Below, in pieces: positions 18,855 to 26,807 of a stretch of 64,000 bases of DNA. The notes under the pieces were generated by a model. It had not been told where the DNA came from, searched no databases, and saw nothing but the letters and a program-made list of their open reading frames with translations. Position numbers and translations under genes: made by a program. Source of the DNA: Chitinophaga rhizophila (GTDB lineage: Bacteria > Bacteroidota > Bacteroidia > Chitinophagales > Chitinophagaceae). Location: NCBI RefSeq assembly GCF_019492185.1, contig NZ_JAICCF010000002.1, forward strand, positions 992,001-1,056,000. Direction: 5' to 3'. Within the stretch, counting starts at the first letter, position 1; the number at the start of each line of letters is the position of its first letter.

Positions 18855-18861
18855 ACTTTTG
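18854..18861 (+). promoter_or_regulatory. -7 box TACTTTTG for a second antisense RNA
   Basis: The plus-strand consensus TAnnTTTG abuts the minus-strand susC start codon with the same geometry as at 5293-5300. No TTG is found 19 bases upstream, so the -33 element is weak. Confidence 0.5.
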
Positions 18862-18867
18862 TAGTGT

Positions 18868-18968
18868 TTGGGAATTTAGAAGATCAATTGTTAATAACGT
18901 GACGTGGTTTTCAGGATGTCCCGACAAATTCACCGGAAGTGTTGCAAGCGCTTCCGGTTTTTTATGGA
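18868..18968 (+). ncRNA. candidate cis-antisense RNA to the second susC leader (DonS-like)
   Basis: A transcript starting about 7 bases after the TACTTTTG box and ending at the terminator at 18932-18963 would be about 100 bases long and antisense to the susC leader. The adjacent genes are both on the minus strand, so a plus-strand terminator has no other obvious use here. The layout repeats that of the first PUL. Expression is inferred. Confidence 0.58.
18932..18963 (+). terminator. antisense-oriented intrinsic terminator in the second FecR-susC gap
   Basis: Stem ACCGGAAG / CTTCCGGT with an imperfect inner part and loop around TTGCAA, followed by a run of T (TTTTTT) and ATGG on the plus strand. 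Confidence 0.78.
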
Positions 18969-19072
18969 GACATGCTGTTCCTTTACTTTCTTTCGGTTAC
19001 TTCCATAACGTAATGCGTTTTACTTAATGAATACCCTGGCTGTTTTTACGTGGATTTTGTACAGCACAGGCT

Positions 19073-20260
19073 TTATTTCCCCGATGTAACCGTTAGTTTT
19101 CGCCCCGACAGTAAGAATGTAGGTCCATTTGCTTCCAGCATATGCAGAATATCAGATAATGGTAAGCTCCGGCTTATACGCCCCCCAAAGAGCCTTTCAT
19201 TTCCTATCTGGTTGTAACTAACGTCTATATCATACCACCTGGACAACTGGCGTAATATGTCAGCCAGGCTGGCATTATCAAACTCGAAAAAACCTGTTTT
19301 CCAGGCAATTACCTGATCCACATCTGCAGGTTTTACAACCATATTCCCTGTAACAGGGTCTAATATGGCCTGCTGACCGGGCCTCAGGCGTTGTTCCCGC
19401 TCCCCGTAATTCACATTGACCATTCCTTCAATCAGTGTTGTATTGATGCTTTTTTCATCGGCATAGGCCATGACATCGAAGCGGGTACCCAGTACCTGCA
19501 CTTCCATATTATTGACTTTTACGAAAAATGGCTGGCGGGCATTGGGGGTAATCTCAAAGTATACCTGACCTTGAATCTCCACCTCTCTGCGACTGCCATT
19601 AAATGCGGTAGGGTATCTCATACTGGAAGCAGCATTCAGCCATACGTGGCTGCCGTCCGGCAGAATGATATTAAATTGTCCGCCACGGGGTACGGTAAGT
19701 GTATTATATACAACACCGTCACTATTCCCCTGTACAGCATATTGCAATTGCCCGTTTTTCTGATGTACTGTGGTCTGGCCCTGACTGATTACCTGGTTAC
19801 CAGCACTATCCAGCGTGACCACATCTCCATTTGCCAGCGTCAGAATAGCCTTATTAGTACCTGGCGCAATATCTCCGGTATCAACCAGCGAAATGTTATC
19901 TGAGGTAATTGTCTTGCGGGGATAGACCGCATCCATATACCAGTAAGCAGCACTCCCGGCTAAGAGTAATACAGCAGCTGCTGCTATCCACCGAAGACGG
20001 TTCCGTTGAGGGAACTGTACCACCTTCTCACGGGAAATCTCCTGCAGTAACCTTGTTTCTATCCTGTCACTCACTTCAGAAGGTATCTCATGGCGCTCAC
20101 TCATCGTCTTTTCAAACTCCTGTTGCATAGCAGCAAGCAGGGAGCGGTGCGCCCCTGACGACTGCAGCCAGGCGTACAGTTCTTCCATTTCGGCCCTTGT
20201 ACATTGACCATCAAGGTATTTCTGTAATAGTTTTTCGTGGTGGTCCGTGGATAACGACAT
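19073..20260 (-). CDS. FecR-type anti-sigma factor of the beta-glucan PUL
   Basis: A 395-residue inner-membrane regulator. It has a cytoplasmic anti-sigma segment (KLLQKYLDGQCTRAEMEELYAWL), a membrane helix near residue 90-110 (WIAAAAVLLLAGSAAYWYM), the FecR domain (LPDGSHVWLNAASSMRYPTAF, VEIQGQVYFEI, VQVLGTRFDVMAY) and the C-terminal STN-interacting domain (FFEFDNASLADILRQLSRWYDI). It should couple occupancy of the downstream SusC to release of the sigma factor encoded 81 bases upstream. Confidence 0.94.
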   Translation of the reverse strand: MSLSTDHHEKLLQKYLDGQCTRAEMEELYAWLQSSGAHRSLLAAMQQEFEKTMSERHEIPSEVSDRIETRLLQEISREKVVQFPQRNRLRWIAAAAVLLLAGSAAYWYMDAVYPRKTITSDNISLVDTGDIAPGTNKAILTLANGDVVTLDSAGNQVISQGQTTVHQKNGQLQYAVQGNSDGVVYNTLTVPRGGQFNIILPDGSHVWLNAASSMRYPTAFNGSRREVEIQGQVYFEITPNARQPFFVKVNNMEVQVLGTRFDVMAYADEKSINTTLIEGMVNVNYGEREQRLRPGQQAILDPVTGNMVVKPADVDQVIAWKTGFFEFDNASLADILRQLSRWYDIDVSYNQIGNERLFGGRISRSLPLSDILHMLEANGPTFLLSGRKLTVTSGK

Positions 20261-20341
20261 AAATTATAGCACCTTTTCCGTGGGTACCTGTATATATTAT
20301 CCGGAAATAAGGAAAGAGGGTACCCCTGTCCTTAAAAAAAG

Positions 20342-20932
20342 TCAAAATATTTTTCTGAGGAGGTAAACGGCGAACAGAATATCGCCATGGCGGTGTACAT
20401 AATCGTATATAAAACGCATACTAAGTACCATATGTTTCTTAACAGCATTCCTCGATATGCCGAGTAAAAAGGCTGCTTCGTCATAACTTTTCCCTTCCTG
20501 GCGGCATAACCGGAATACATTCAGCCGCTGTGCCGGCATCCTGACCAGCGCCTCATGAAATAACCGGTCATACTCCTTAGCTCTGACCTGGTGCTCTGGT
20601 TGGGCATGAGAGATATCATCCAGCTGGCTTAATAACTGGTCCCTGAGCTTTTTATCAGTAGCCAGCTTTTCTATAGTCTTAATAACATGATTACGGGCTA
20701 TACGGTACAGGTAGCCTGAAAAGGACAATTCGGGGTTAATACGGTCTCTGATCTCCCATACTTTCAGGAATACATCATGAACCAGATCCTCTGCCAAAGA
20801 AGGGATCCTGCAAAAACGCAGCAGATAAACGTAGAGCGAGGCATGGTAGTGCCGGTAAACTATCGTGAACGCAGACTCATCTCCCTGCTTCATTCTTAGC
20901 AACACTTCCTCCTCGGATGGCATACGATCCAT
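20342..20932 (-). CDS. ECF-type sigma factor of the beta-glucan PUL
   Basis: An ECF sigma factor of about 196 residues. Region 2 is FTIVYRHYHASLYVYLLRF...LAEDLVHDVFLKVWEIRD and region 4 is RMPAQRLNVFRLCRQEGKSYDEAAFLLGISRNAVKKHM. The frame stays open to 21004, but the start at MDRMPSEEEVLLRMKQGDESAF gives the family's normal N-terminus. With its FecR and STN-SusC partners it makes a complete trans-envelope signalling relay for the genes that follow on the minus strand. Confidence 0.9.
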   Translation of the reverse strand: MDRMPSEEEVLLRMKQGDESAFTIVYRHYHASLYVYLLRFCRIPSLAEDLVHDVFLKVWEIRDRINPELSFSGYLYRIARNHVIKTIEKLATDKKLRDQLLSQLDDISHAQPEHQVRAKEYDRLFHEALVRMPAQRLNVFRLCRQEGKSYDEAAFLLGISRNAVKKHMVLSMRFIYDYVHRHGDILFAVYLLRKIF

Positions 20933-21186
20933 ATCAAATAGAACATTATTAGTAGGACAACCCCCTAAGAGCTGTAAAACTAAAGAAAAGTAAGAAATGT
21001 ACAAATTGGGAGAAAAACGGCAGATACCAGCGCTGGAAGCGTACTCTGTACACCTGCTAACTGCCCCGATTTATCTTGTTTGGCGCTAATTTCTTAGAGT
21101 TGTAAATATTTCTGCATAATTTATTTGCACAATTGAAATAATTAATCATATATTTGCACCCCCGACGAACGGGAACACACAGTGTT

Positions 21187-21260
21187 GGATCAGTAGTTCA
21201 GTTGGTTAGAATGCCGCCCTGTCACGGCGGAGGTCGCGGGTTCGAGTCCCGTCTGGTCCG
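21187..21260 (+). tRNA. tRNA-Asp (anticodon GTC)
   Basis: A 74-base cloverleaf: acceptor GGATCAG / CTGGTCC (one G-T pair), D arm with AGTTGGTTAGA, anticodon stem CCGCC / GGCGG around loop CTGTCAC (anticodon GTC), and T arm CGCGGG / TTCGAGT / CCCGTCT region. CCA is not encoded. Its last 16 bases recur at 22699-22714. Confidence 0.96.
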
Positions 21261-21262
21261 CA
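21247..21262 (+). repeat. direct repeat at the tRNA-Asp 3' end (putative att site, left)
   Basis: TCCCGTCTGGTCCGCA at the 3' end of tRNA-Asp matches 22699-22714 exactly. A duplicated tRNA 3' end is the usual trace of site-specific integration into a tRNA gene. Confidence 0.8.
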
Positions 21263-21270
21263 ACTAAGTA

Positions 21271-21318
21271 AAAGTGGGTATAATCAAGCAGAAGCGCTTA
21301 ATTATACCCACTTTTTTT
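21271..21318. terminator. terminator after tRNA-Asp, probably bidirectional
   Basis: A 19-bp stem (AAAGTGGGTATAATCAAGC with one mismatch to its partner) is followed on the plus strand by TTTTTTTAT. On the minus strand it lies just beyond the stop of the DUF1016 gene and could end that transcript as well. Confidence 0.85.
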
Positions 21319-21344
21319 ATAGTGGTACTTTGCCAGGTATTAGA

Positions 21345-22478
21345 CTAACCCAATCTCCTTCGCTCTTCTTCTATTATCTGTGCCAGTTCATCTTCACTAG
21401 GCAGATTAATAAGATACTTAGATACAAAAACTTGCTGTGGCAAACCGGAGGTTGCATACCTAACCAAATTCTCGTTCTTACTTGCACATAGTATGATGCC
21501 TACCGGCGGATTATCCCCTTCATGCATTTCATTCTCTTTGTAATAGTTCAGATAAACATTCATTTGGCCGGCATCTGCGTGTGTAAATTCGCCAATTTTT
21601 AAATCTAAAAGTACATGACACTTTAATATACGATGATAAAATACCAGATCTATACGATAATGTGTATTATCAAAAGTTATACGTCTTTGTCTGGCTTCAA
21701 AACAAAATCCCCGACCCAATTCCAAAAGAAAAGTTTGCAGATGAGTAATGATCCCATGTTCAAGGTCCGATTCAGTATATATATCTTTTTCTTCCAAACC
21801 TAAAAATTCAAGCATGTAAGCGTTGCGAAATATATTCTCAGCTTTTAAATCCGCTTGTTTGACATCACTATTTAATACAGCATGTTTATTAGTACTTAAT
21901 CCTGTCCTCTCATACAGCATACTGTTCATTGCCCGTTGCAAATCGCGTACACTCCAGCTATTCCTAATTATTTCCACTTCATAAAATTCACGTTTTAACG
22001 TAGTATCCAATTTAAGCAGTTCAATGAAATGAGAAAAGCTAAGTCTTTCTAATAACAGATTTGAGGACGATCTATTTTCTATTCCTGATGCTTCAGATTG
22101 AGTTGCTATCGACTTTGCGGACAATAAGCGTAAAATCTTAACACCATGTGAATCAGACAAATACTATTTTGCGGACGGTGTCCGCAAAATGTCGGCATAT
22201 GCCTTATAAAAGTCTTTACAAATGTAGAGGTGCCTTTCCCTGAGAGAAGTAATACCTCTATTTTTCAGATTTGCAGCAATCTCTTTATAAAGTCTTTGAC
22301 CATAGACCGCCCTATCATTTCCCTGTTGTTCGTACTCAACTATATAAAAGCCTATTATCCAATTACGCAATGTTAAAGCAGTATTTACCTGCTTTTGTAC
22401 TTTATTGAGGAAATATTGATTAGTCTCTTTAATACTGTTAACAAGTGTTTCAATATTAATTTCTGTGGCATTTCTCAT
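21345..22478 (-). pseudogene. DUF1016 / YhcG-type PDDEXK nuclease gene, interrupted by an in-frame amber codon
   Basis: Two open stretches lie in the same frame, separated only by TAG (22164-22166) and one sense codon. The first (22164-22478, 104 residues) is the DUF1016 N-terminal domain, with NWIIGFYIVEYEQQG and a helix-turn-helix-like SLRERHLYICKDFYKAY. The second (21345-22160) is the PDDEXK nuclease domain, with RIDLVFYHRILKCHVLLDLKIG, which supplies the D...(D/E)xK residues. Joined, about 377 residues, the usual family length. The stop is at the edge of an 11-bp palindrome (TTTTGCGGAC...). YhcG-type proteins occur in mobile and defence-rich regions; their exact role is not settled. Two separate polypeptides, or readthrough, cannot be excluded. 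Confidence 0.8.
22166..22190. repeat. perfect palindrome at the amber codon
   Basis: Arms ATTTTGCGGAC and GTCCGCAAAAT around a 3-base loop overlap the premature stop of the DUF1016 gene. Confidence 0.7.
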
Positions 22479-22698
22479 ACTGGAATTAACATCTTATGGT
22501 TAACTTATTGGTTTGCTAAAATAAACCAATTTCAGATTCATTGGATCAAAATATCCTGCATAACAAACTCAATATCACTTAGATAAACGTAGAATAGGTA
22601 CTAATGTTTTCTCTCTCACTTTACAGGAAAATGAAACGTTTTCTTTAATAAAGGTCAGCATCTGAGATAAAACACTGTCAAGCTGGTTCAAAAGTTGT

Positions 22699-22714
22699 TC
22701 CCGTCTGGTCCGCA
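22699..22714 (+). repeat. direct repeat of the tRNA-Asp 3' end (putative att site, right)
   Basis: An exact 16-base copy of 21247-21262. The bases just before it (GGTTCAAAAGTTGTTCCC) only loosely resemble the tRNA T arm, so this is not a second full tRNA. Confidence 0.8.
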
Positions 22715-22716
22715 GG

Positions 22717-22752
22717 AAAAAAGCTTTCAGACATAATCTGAAGGCTTTTTTT
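22717..22752 (+). terminator. intrinsic terminator, probably the original one for tRNA-Asp
   Basis: Stem AAAAAAGCTTTCAGA / TCTGAAGGCTTTTTT (one G-T pair) and a 5-base loop, ending in seven T. It has no gene on its left other than the tRNA fragment. Confidence 0.85.
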
Positions 22753-22936
22753 ATACACATAATTACTGACTGCAGACGGTCGGCTGTATACCGGCAGATC
22801 AAATCATCCCCAATAAAACCAGAAGACTTCCACCTCCCCCACCACAATAACATTCCCTGACTCATTTACTGGAATTTAAATTTATACGTAAGTTGCATCA
22901 CCTGAATGGAACACCTATATCGAGAACTTACCAATC

Positions 22937-22952
22937 CTTGTATTAAAACAAG
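22937..22952. promoter_or_regulatory. possible Crp/Fnr-type operator
   Basis: The dyad CTTGT-N6-ACAAG lies 28 bases before the start of the Crp-like regulator gene. It may be an autoregulatory site. The arms are short. Confidence 0.3.
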
Positions 22953-22979
22953 TGAAAACATTATCATCACTTATCGATC

Positions 22980-23555
22980 ATGAACAACCTGGCAGCCATC
23001 TTTAAAGCAACTTTTGACGCTTACCTGGACGTACCTTTGCATGTGTGGGAGACATTTGCACAACACGGCGAAGCGATACAAACCAGGAAAAATGAGATAA
23101 TCAAAAAGCATGGGGAAAGAGAACGGTACTTTTACTTTATCCTGAAAGGATCAGGCGGTATTATGCTCTACCAGAACAACAATTATCTGTGCATAGACCT
23201 TTGCTATGATGGCGACTTCTTTGGTGACTATCTTTCTTTTGTGAGCAACCGGGAAACAGACCTGGAAGTGATCTGCTTCGAGCCCTGCACACTCTTCAGA
23301 ATAGACCGGGATAACTTCAGAGAACTGGCAAAAACACCCATTGGCAGCGTCATCTGTCAGACGGCCTCAGACAACCTGTTTATCCAGAAACAAATGCAGC
23401 AGTTAAACCTGCTGTCCAAAACGGCCGAACAACGATATATTGAGATGCTGGAACAACAACCAGATATTATACAGCGGACGCCTAATAAATATATCGCATC
23501 CTACCTGGGTATCACCCCGGAAAGCTTTAGCCGGATAAGAAGAAAAATCATGTAG
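22980..23555 (+). CDS. Crp/Fnr-family transcriptional regulator
   Basis: A 191-residue one-component regulator. The cyclic-nucleotide-binding-like barrel occupies about residues 8-120 (YFYFILKGSGGIMLYQNNNYLCIDLCYDGDFFGDYLSF), a dimer helix follows, and the C-terminus carries a short winged helix (TPNKYIASYLGITPESFSRIRRKI). There is no Cys cluster for an iron-sulphur centre and no full cAMP-binding signature, so the ligand is unknown. It sits 124 bases before a CPBP protease gene on the same strand. Confidence 0.9.
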   Translation: MNNLAAIFKATFDAYLDVPLHVWETFAQHGEAIQTRKNEIIKKHGERERYFYFILKGSGGIMLYQNNNYLCIDLCYDGDFFGDYLSFVSNRETDLEVICFEPCTLFRIDRDNFRELAKTPIGSVICQTASDNLFIQKQMQQLNLLSKTAEQRYIEMLEQQPDIIQRTPNKYIASYLGITPESFSRIRRKIM

Positions 23556-23601
23556 CTGCCTTTTCTTACCCTAGGATAAGTTTTGAAGACCATATACCAG
23601 A

Positions 23602-23609
23602 TACTTTTG
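23602..23609 (+). promoter_or_regulatory. -7 promoter box upstream of the CPBP gene
   Basis: TACTTTTG fits TAnnTTTG. A TTG lies 16 bases upstream, slightly closer than usual. It suggests that the protease gene has its own promoter. Confidence 0.45.
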
Positions 23610-23679
23610 TACGGAATATATTCACCCTATTAAACGGGGATGTGCGCTAACCATTTCCTGCTGAGCAGGAATATTAACC

Positions 23680-24498
23680 ATGCAGAACTCCGTACAAATT
23701 AACTGGAATACGATGTTCTATAAACTGTCCATTACCCGTCGGCTGTTAAAAATACGGCGCATACATCAGGAACACAAATTGGCCGCAGGACTCCAGATAG
23801 GGCTGCCAATTGCACTTGCGGTACTCTATACAGCATTGATCTTCCTGGCCATTACCTATGTTAAAGCATCCTTGCCATTCCATGTGCTGGGCAATGCGTA
23901 TGCAGATTTTCAGATAAACTACCAGGTCCTCCTGTTAGGCATCACTTCTTTATCATTGATAACCAGCTACTTTTTAAATAAAGAGCGCTTTACACAGGTA
24001 TTCAGAGTAGGACACCTTGCTGCCCCCTCAGCAGCAATGAAACTGTTCGGCATCAAAGCTGGAGACAGCTGGGTGAAAACAGGCCTCTCATTAACAGTTA
24101 TCATCAGCATAGTTACCGGCGTATTTATGTATTTCCAGTTAAAGCATGCCAGTGTTGACTGGAAACAATTGCAAGGCGGTATATTCTGGATAATATTATT
24201 TTCACTAACCAATTCATTCTCAGAGGAGATGATTTACAGAGTGGGTATTGTCTCGCCGTTAACAAATCTTCTTTCACCAATGACCATTTATATTATATCT
24301 GGAATAGTCTTCGGACTTCCTCATATAGCGGGAATGCCTAGCGGCATTATCGGAGCAACAATGGCTGGGGTTTTAGGACTGGTACTGGCCAAGTCATTGT
24401 ACGAAACACAAGGAATATTCTGGGCCTGGATAATACATTTTATACAGGATGTGATCATCATCGGTTCACTCTACCTGCTATCCGGCACTGCACATTAA
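23680..24498 (+). CDS. CPBP-family intramembrane metalloprotease (CAAX/Abi type)
   Basis: A 272-residue membrane protein with about six to eight hydrophobic helices. The three conserved motifs are present: E182-E183-x3-R187 (SEEMIYR), His215 in FGLPHIAG, and His253/Asp257 in WIIHFIQD. Members cleave membrane-bound substrates such as prenylated proteins or peptides and often act in bacteriocin immunity; the substrate here is unknown. The Crp-like regulator gene upstream may control it. Confidence 0.88.
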   Translation: MQNSVQINWNTMFYKLSITRRLLKIRRIHQEHKLAAGLQIGLPIALAVLYTALIFLAITYVKASLPFHVLGNAYADFQINYQVLLLGITSLSLITSYFLNKERFTQVFRVGHLAAPSAAMKLFGIKAGDSWVKTGLSLTVIISIVTGVFMYFQLKHASVDWKQLQGGIFWIILFSLTNSFSEEMIYRVGIVSPLTNLLSPMTIYIISGIVFGLPHIAGMPSGIIGATMAGVLGLVLAKSLYETQGIFWAWIIHFIQDVIIIGSLYLLSGTAH

Positions 24499-24541
24499 TC
24501 AACATAAACGGATTAACTATTTCTATTTCAATGCATAATAG

Positions 24542-24572
24542 AAAGAGGCTGCACTAAATATGCAGCCTCTTT
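24542..24572. terminator. hairpin after the CPBP gene
   Basis: A perfect 12-bp stem AAAGAGGCTGCA / TGCAGCCTCTTT with a 7-base loop. The plus-strand tail is not T-rich (CCGTTATG), so termination efficiency is uncertain. Confidence 0.6.
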
Positions 24573-24609
24573 CCGTTATGCCAGGATGACAGTATACAAT
24601 CATACTTAC

Positions 24610-24664
24610 TTGGCCGTCGCTTGGCCGTCGCTAGTTCGTCGCTAGTACTACCCTTGTTCGTCCC
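24610..24664. repeat. small cluster of 11-nt words related to the 38.8-kb array
   Basis: Five 11-base words follow in exact register: TTGGCCGTCGC, TTGGCCGTCGC, TAGTTCGTCGC, TAGTACTACCC, TTGTTCGTCCC. The same words build the array at 38822-39393. It lies between two convergent genes. Confidence 0.85.
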
Positions 24665-24786
24665 TTAGCTTGGTGACTAACTGGCAGAAGATATTAGTTA
24701 CATTGATTGATCTGCCATTGACTATCAGTATAGATAATTGAAATACAATAAGATAAATCACTTCCGGTAATAATCAGACCGTTTTA

Positions 24787-26568
24787 TCATTTCACAGAAA
24801 TCTTACCGGCAGCAATCCTGGTTTTACCAAATGCCCTATCGGACCGTCCGACCAGGTACAGATCATTACCAATTACTACTCCCTTACCAGGCATTGCGGT
24901 AGGTATATCCCTGTTGTTGAAAAGCACCTTACGAGTTATCTTACCCGTTACATCGTCTACACTAACAAGGAAGCACTCAGACCTGCCAAATGCTCTTACG
25001 CTTTTGAACTTTTGTCCGGCGGCAGTGATATCCATATTCTTCGGATTGTCATTGAGAACGATACTCAGGTTATGCCCGGAATGCAGAGCGCCAAAGCCGG
25101 AGTAATATGGATAGTTCAGGAGTGAGAAGTAACTGGTAGTCAAACTAAGACCGGTTCCCCTGCCGGAACTTGAACCAGCTGCATAATGTTCCGTTTGAGA
25201 CTTAGGCAGGACATGCATCCAATCTATGTTACCTGAAGCGGCTATTTTACACATCAGCAAATCGTCTGACTGAAAGACCTGGTAAGTAGTGGTTTTCATT
25301 GTGCCTGGTGCCCCATTTACCCCGGGCGAGTAATAGGAGGTAGTATAAATATAAGAATGGAAGGCTTCAGCAAGAATCATCAGGCCACCATCTGAAGTAT
25401 AGAAGATATTGCGGAACTTCATATACCTGGAAAAGCCCTCTGCCTCTTCCTTGCTTTCCTTTGTTCCTTCCTTTGCTGCTTTTCCATTCTTTTCTGTTTT
25501 GGCCTTACCACCTTTACGGGCTACCTTGTCACCTTTGTCTTGTTTATCATCCTCTTTATCATCGTCATCTTCATTATTCCCATCAGATAACATCGCAGCA
25601 TTGATTGCTTTATCATTCGTAGAAATGACTTTACCGGTGTTAATATCTATACGCTGTACCAGTAATCCATCTACCCTGCGCGCTTTCTTTTCATTACTGT
25701 AGAAAGCAGCAAGCACCAGATCCTCATTTTTCTCCTGTAAGACTTTTGTGCTGCTTAACCACCGGCCATTAACAGAAGTGTTAATCTCTGTCTGCTGCTT
25801 ACCTGTGGCATCATACACACGGATATTGTAGTGGCTAAAATCAAGAAATTTATCCTTCTTTTTTTTACCTTCTTCGTACTCATATACACGGCCAACCAGC
25901 ACCACTTTATTGTTGACGGTATATAAGACGTCTTCTAACTCATACTTTTTAGCCTCAAACTCGTTGGAGATAACGATAGGCTTAGAGGCTTTCAGTTTGC
26001 TATCGAACTCCTGTATCTTGTACTCGTTCCTTTCTTTTCCCTGGATGCTACTTACAAGCATCATTTTTGTACTGTCCGCATTGTAAGCAAGTTTGAATCT
26101 TACTTTATCATTTTTCCGCTCTTGCTGGAATGATGCGATTTGTTTCCATCTGACAGATAATTCTCCGGTAGCCTTATCTACTTTCGCAGCAAACAGCTCA
26201 AGCATTTTATCACCTTTGTGGTAGGCAGAGGCGATGATAAACAGGTCGCCTGCGCAGGGGAAGAACTGTTCAAACTCTTTACCACGGAGGTCTTTATTAT
26301 AGCTGTGCCGGTATATTTCTGACAGATTAGCATTCATCTTCACCAGCGTTCCTGACGAGCGGAAGCTGGCACCAAAGACGTAGTAGGATTTCATGGCCAG
26401 GTGCTCTTCTTGCAGATAAATACCCGATTTGTCACTATCAATAACTTTTAGATCGATAGATCCTTTTTTAAGTTTGAAGTCCTGCCCCCACTTCACGCTG
26501 GATTTACGTTGAGCCATACCGGGGAGGGCAATGAAAAAAGCTAACAGGTAGAGATAAAAAGATTTCAT
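24787..26568 (-). CDS. secreted protein of unknown function, beta-propeller-like with charged insert
   Basis: 593 residues with a signal peptide ending ALPGMAQ. I do not recognise the family. The body is built of repeating strands of the type 'LVKMNANLSEIYRHSY', 'LFAAKVDKATGELSVRWKQIA' and 'VQRIDINTGKVISTN', as expected of a propeller that reports values along blades. A low-complexity Lys/Glu/Asp-rich insert occupies about residues 333-378. No lipobox or sorting tail is seen, so it is probably periplasmic. It is a single-gene unit convergent with the CPBP gene. Confidence 0.7.
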   Translation of the reverse strand: MKSFYLYLLAFFIALPGMAQRKSSVKWGQDFKLKKGSIDLKVIDSDKSGIYLQEEHLAMKSYYVFGASFRSSGTLVKMNANLSEIYRHSYNKDLRGKEFEQFFPCAGDLFIIASAYHKGDKMLELFAAKVDKATGELSVRWKQIASFQQERKNDKVRFKLAYNADSTKMMLVSSIQGKERNEYKIQEFDSKLKASKPIVISNEFEAKKYELEDVLYTVNNKVVLVGRVYEYEEGKKKKDKFLDFSHYNIRVYDATGKQQTEINTSVNGRWLSSTKVLQEKNEDLVLAAFYSNEKKARRVDGLLVQRIDINTGKVISTNDKAINAAMLSDGNNEDDDDKEDDKQDKGDKVARKGGKAKTEKNGKAAKEGTKESKEEAEGFSRYMKFRNIFYTSDGGLMILAEAFHSYIYTTSYYSPGVNGAPGTMKTTTYQVFQSDDLLMCKIAASGNIDWMHVLPKSQTEHYAAGSSSGRGTGLSLTTSYFSLLNYPYYSGFGALHSGHNLSIVLNDNPKNMDITAAGQKFKSVRAFGRSECFLVSVDDVTGKITRKVLFNNRDIPTAMPGKGVVIGNDLYLVGRSDRAFGKTRIAAGKISVK

Positions 26569-26807
26569 GTGTATAGGTTAAATAATTAAACAGGCGCAAT
26601 TATATAGTATTTTATGTTAAGATATTATAGGAATTTCACAACGCTACTAGTACGCAAGCACCAGCACACTTTCAACAGGATATTTCCGGATGGAAAGCGG
26701 ACCGGCATCAGCCAGTTACAGCAACCATGTGCATAAACTATTAATACTTACTGTGAATAACCTGTATAAATTGGCTACTTTGGTAGTAGAAAATCCTGCT
26801 CATACTT

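Larger units (their letters stand above)
21263..22714. mobile_element. 1.45-kb islet inserted at tRNA-Asp, no integrase
   Basis: Bounded by the 16-base direct repeats. It carries a terminator for the tRNA and one AT-rich gene broken by a stop codon (DUF1016 nuclease family). Just beyond the right repeat lies a second strong terminator that would have followed the tRNA before insertion. No integrase or recombinase gene is present, so this is a remnant, or a passenger mobilised in trans. Confidence 0.68.
22479..22979. other. intergenic region across the islet's right edge
   Basis: It contains the promoter side of the DUF1016 gene, the right direct repeat (22699-22714), the former tRNA terminator (22717-22752) and a small dyad before the Crp-like gene. 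A minus-strand frame at 22575-22865 spans the repeat and is not credible as a gene. Confidence 0.5.

Noticed and set aside
22699-22714. Second tRNA-Asp gene
   Set aside because: Only the last 16 bases are present; there is no acceptor 5' strand, D arm or anticodon arm upstream.
22575-22865. 96-codon minus-strand frame across the islet's right repeat
   Set aside because: It runs through the tRNA fragment and a terminator hairpin.
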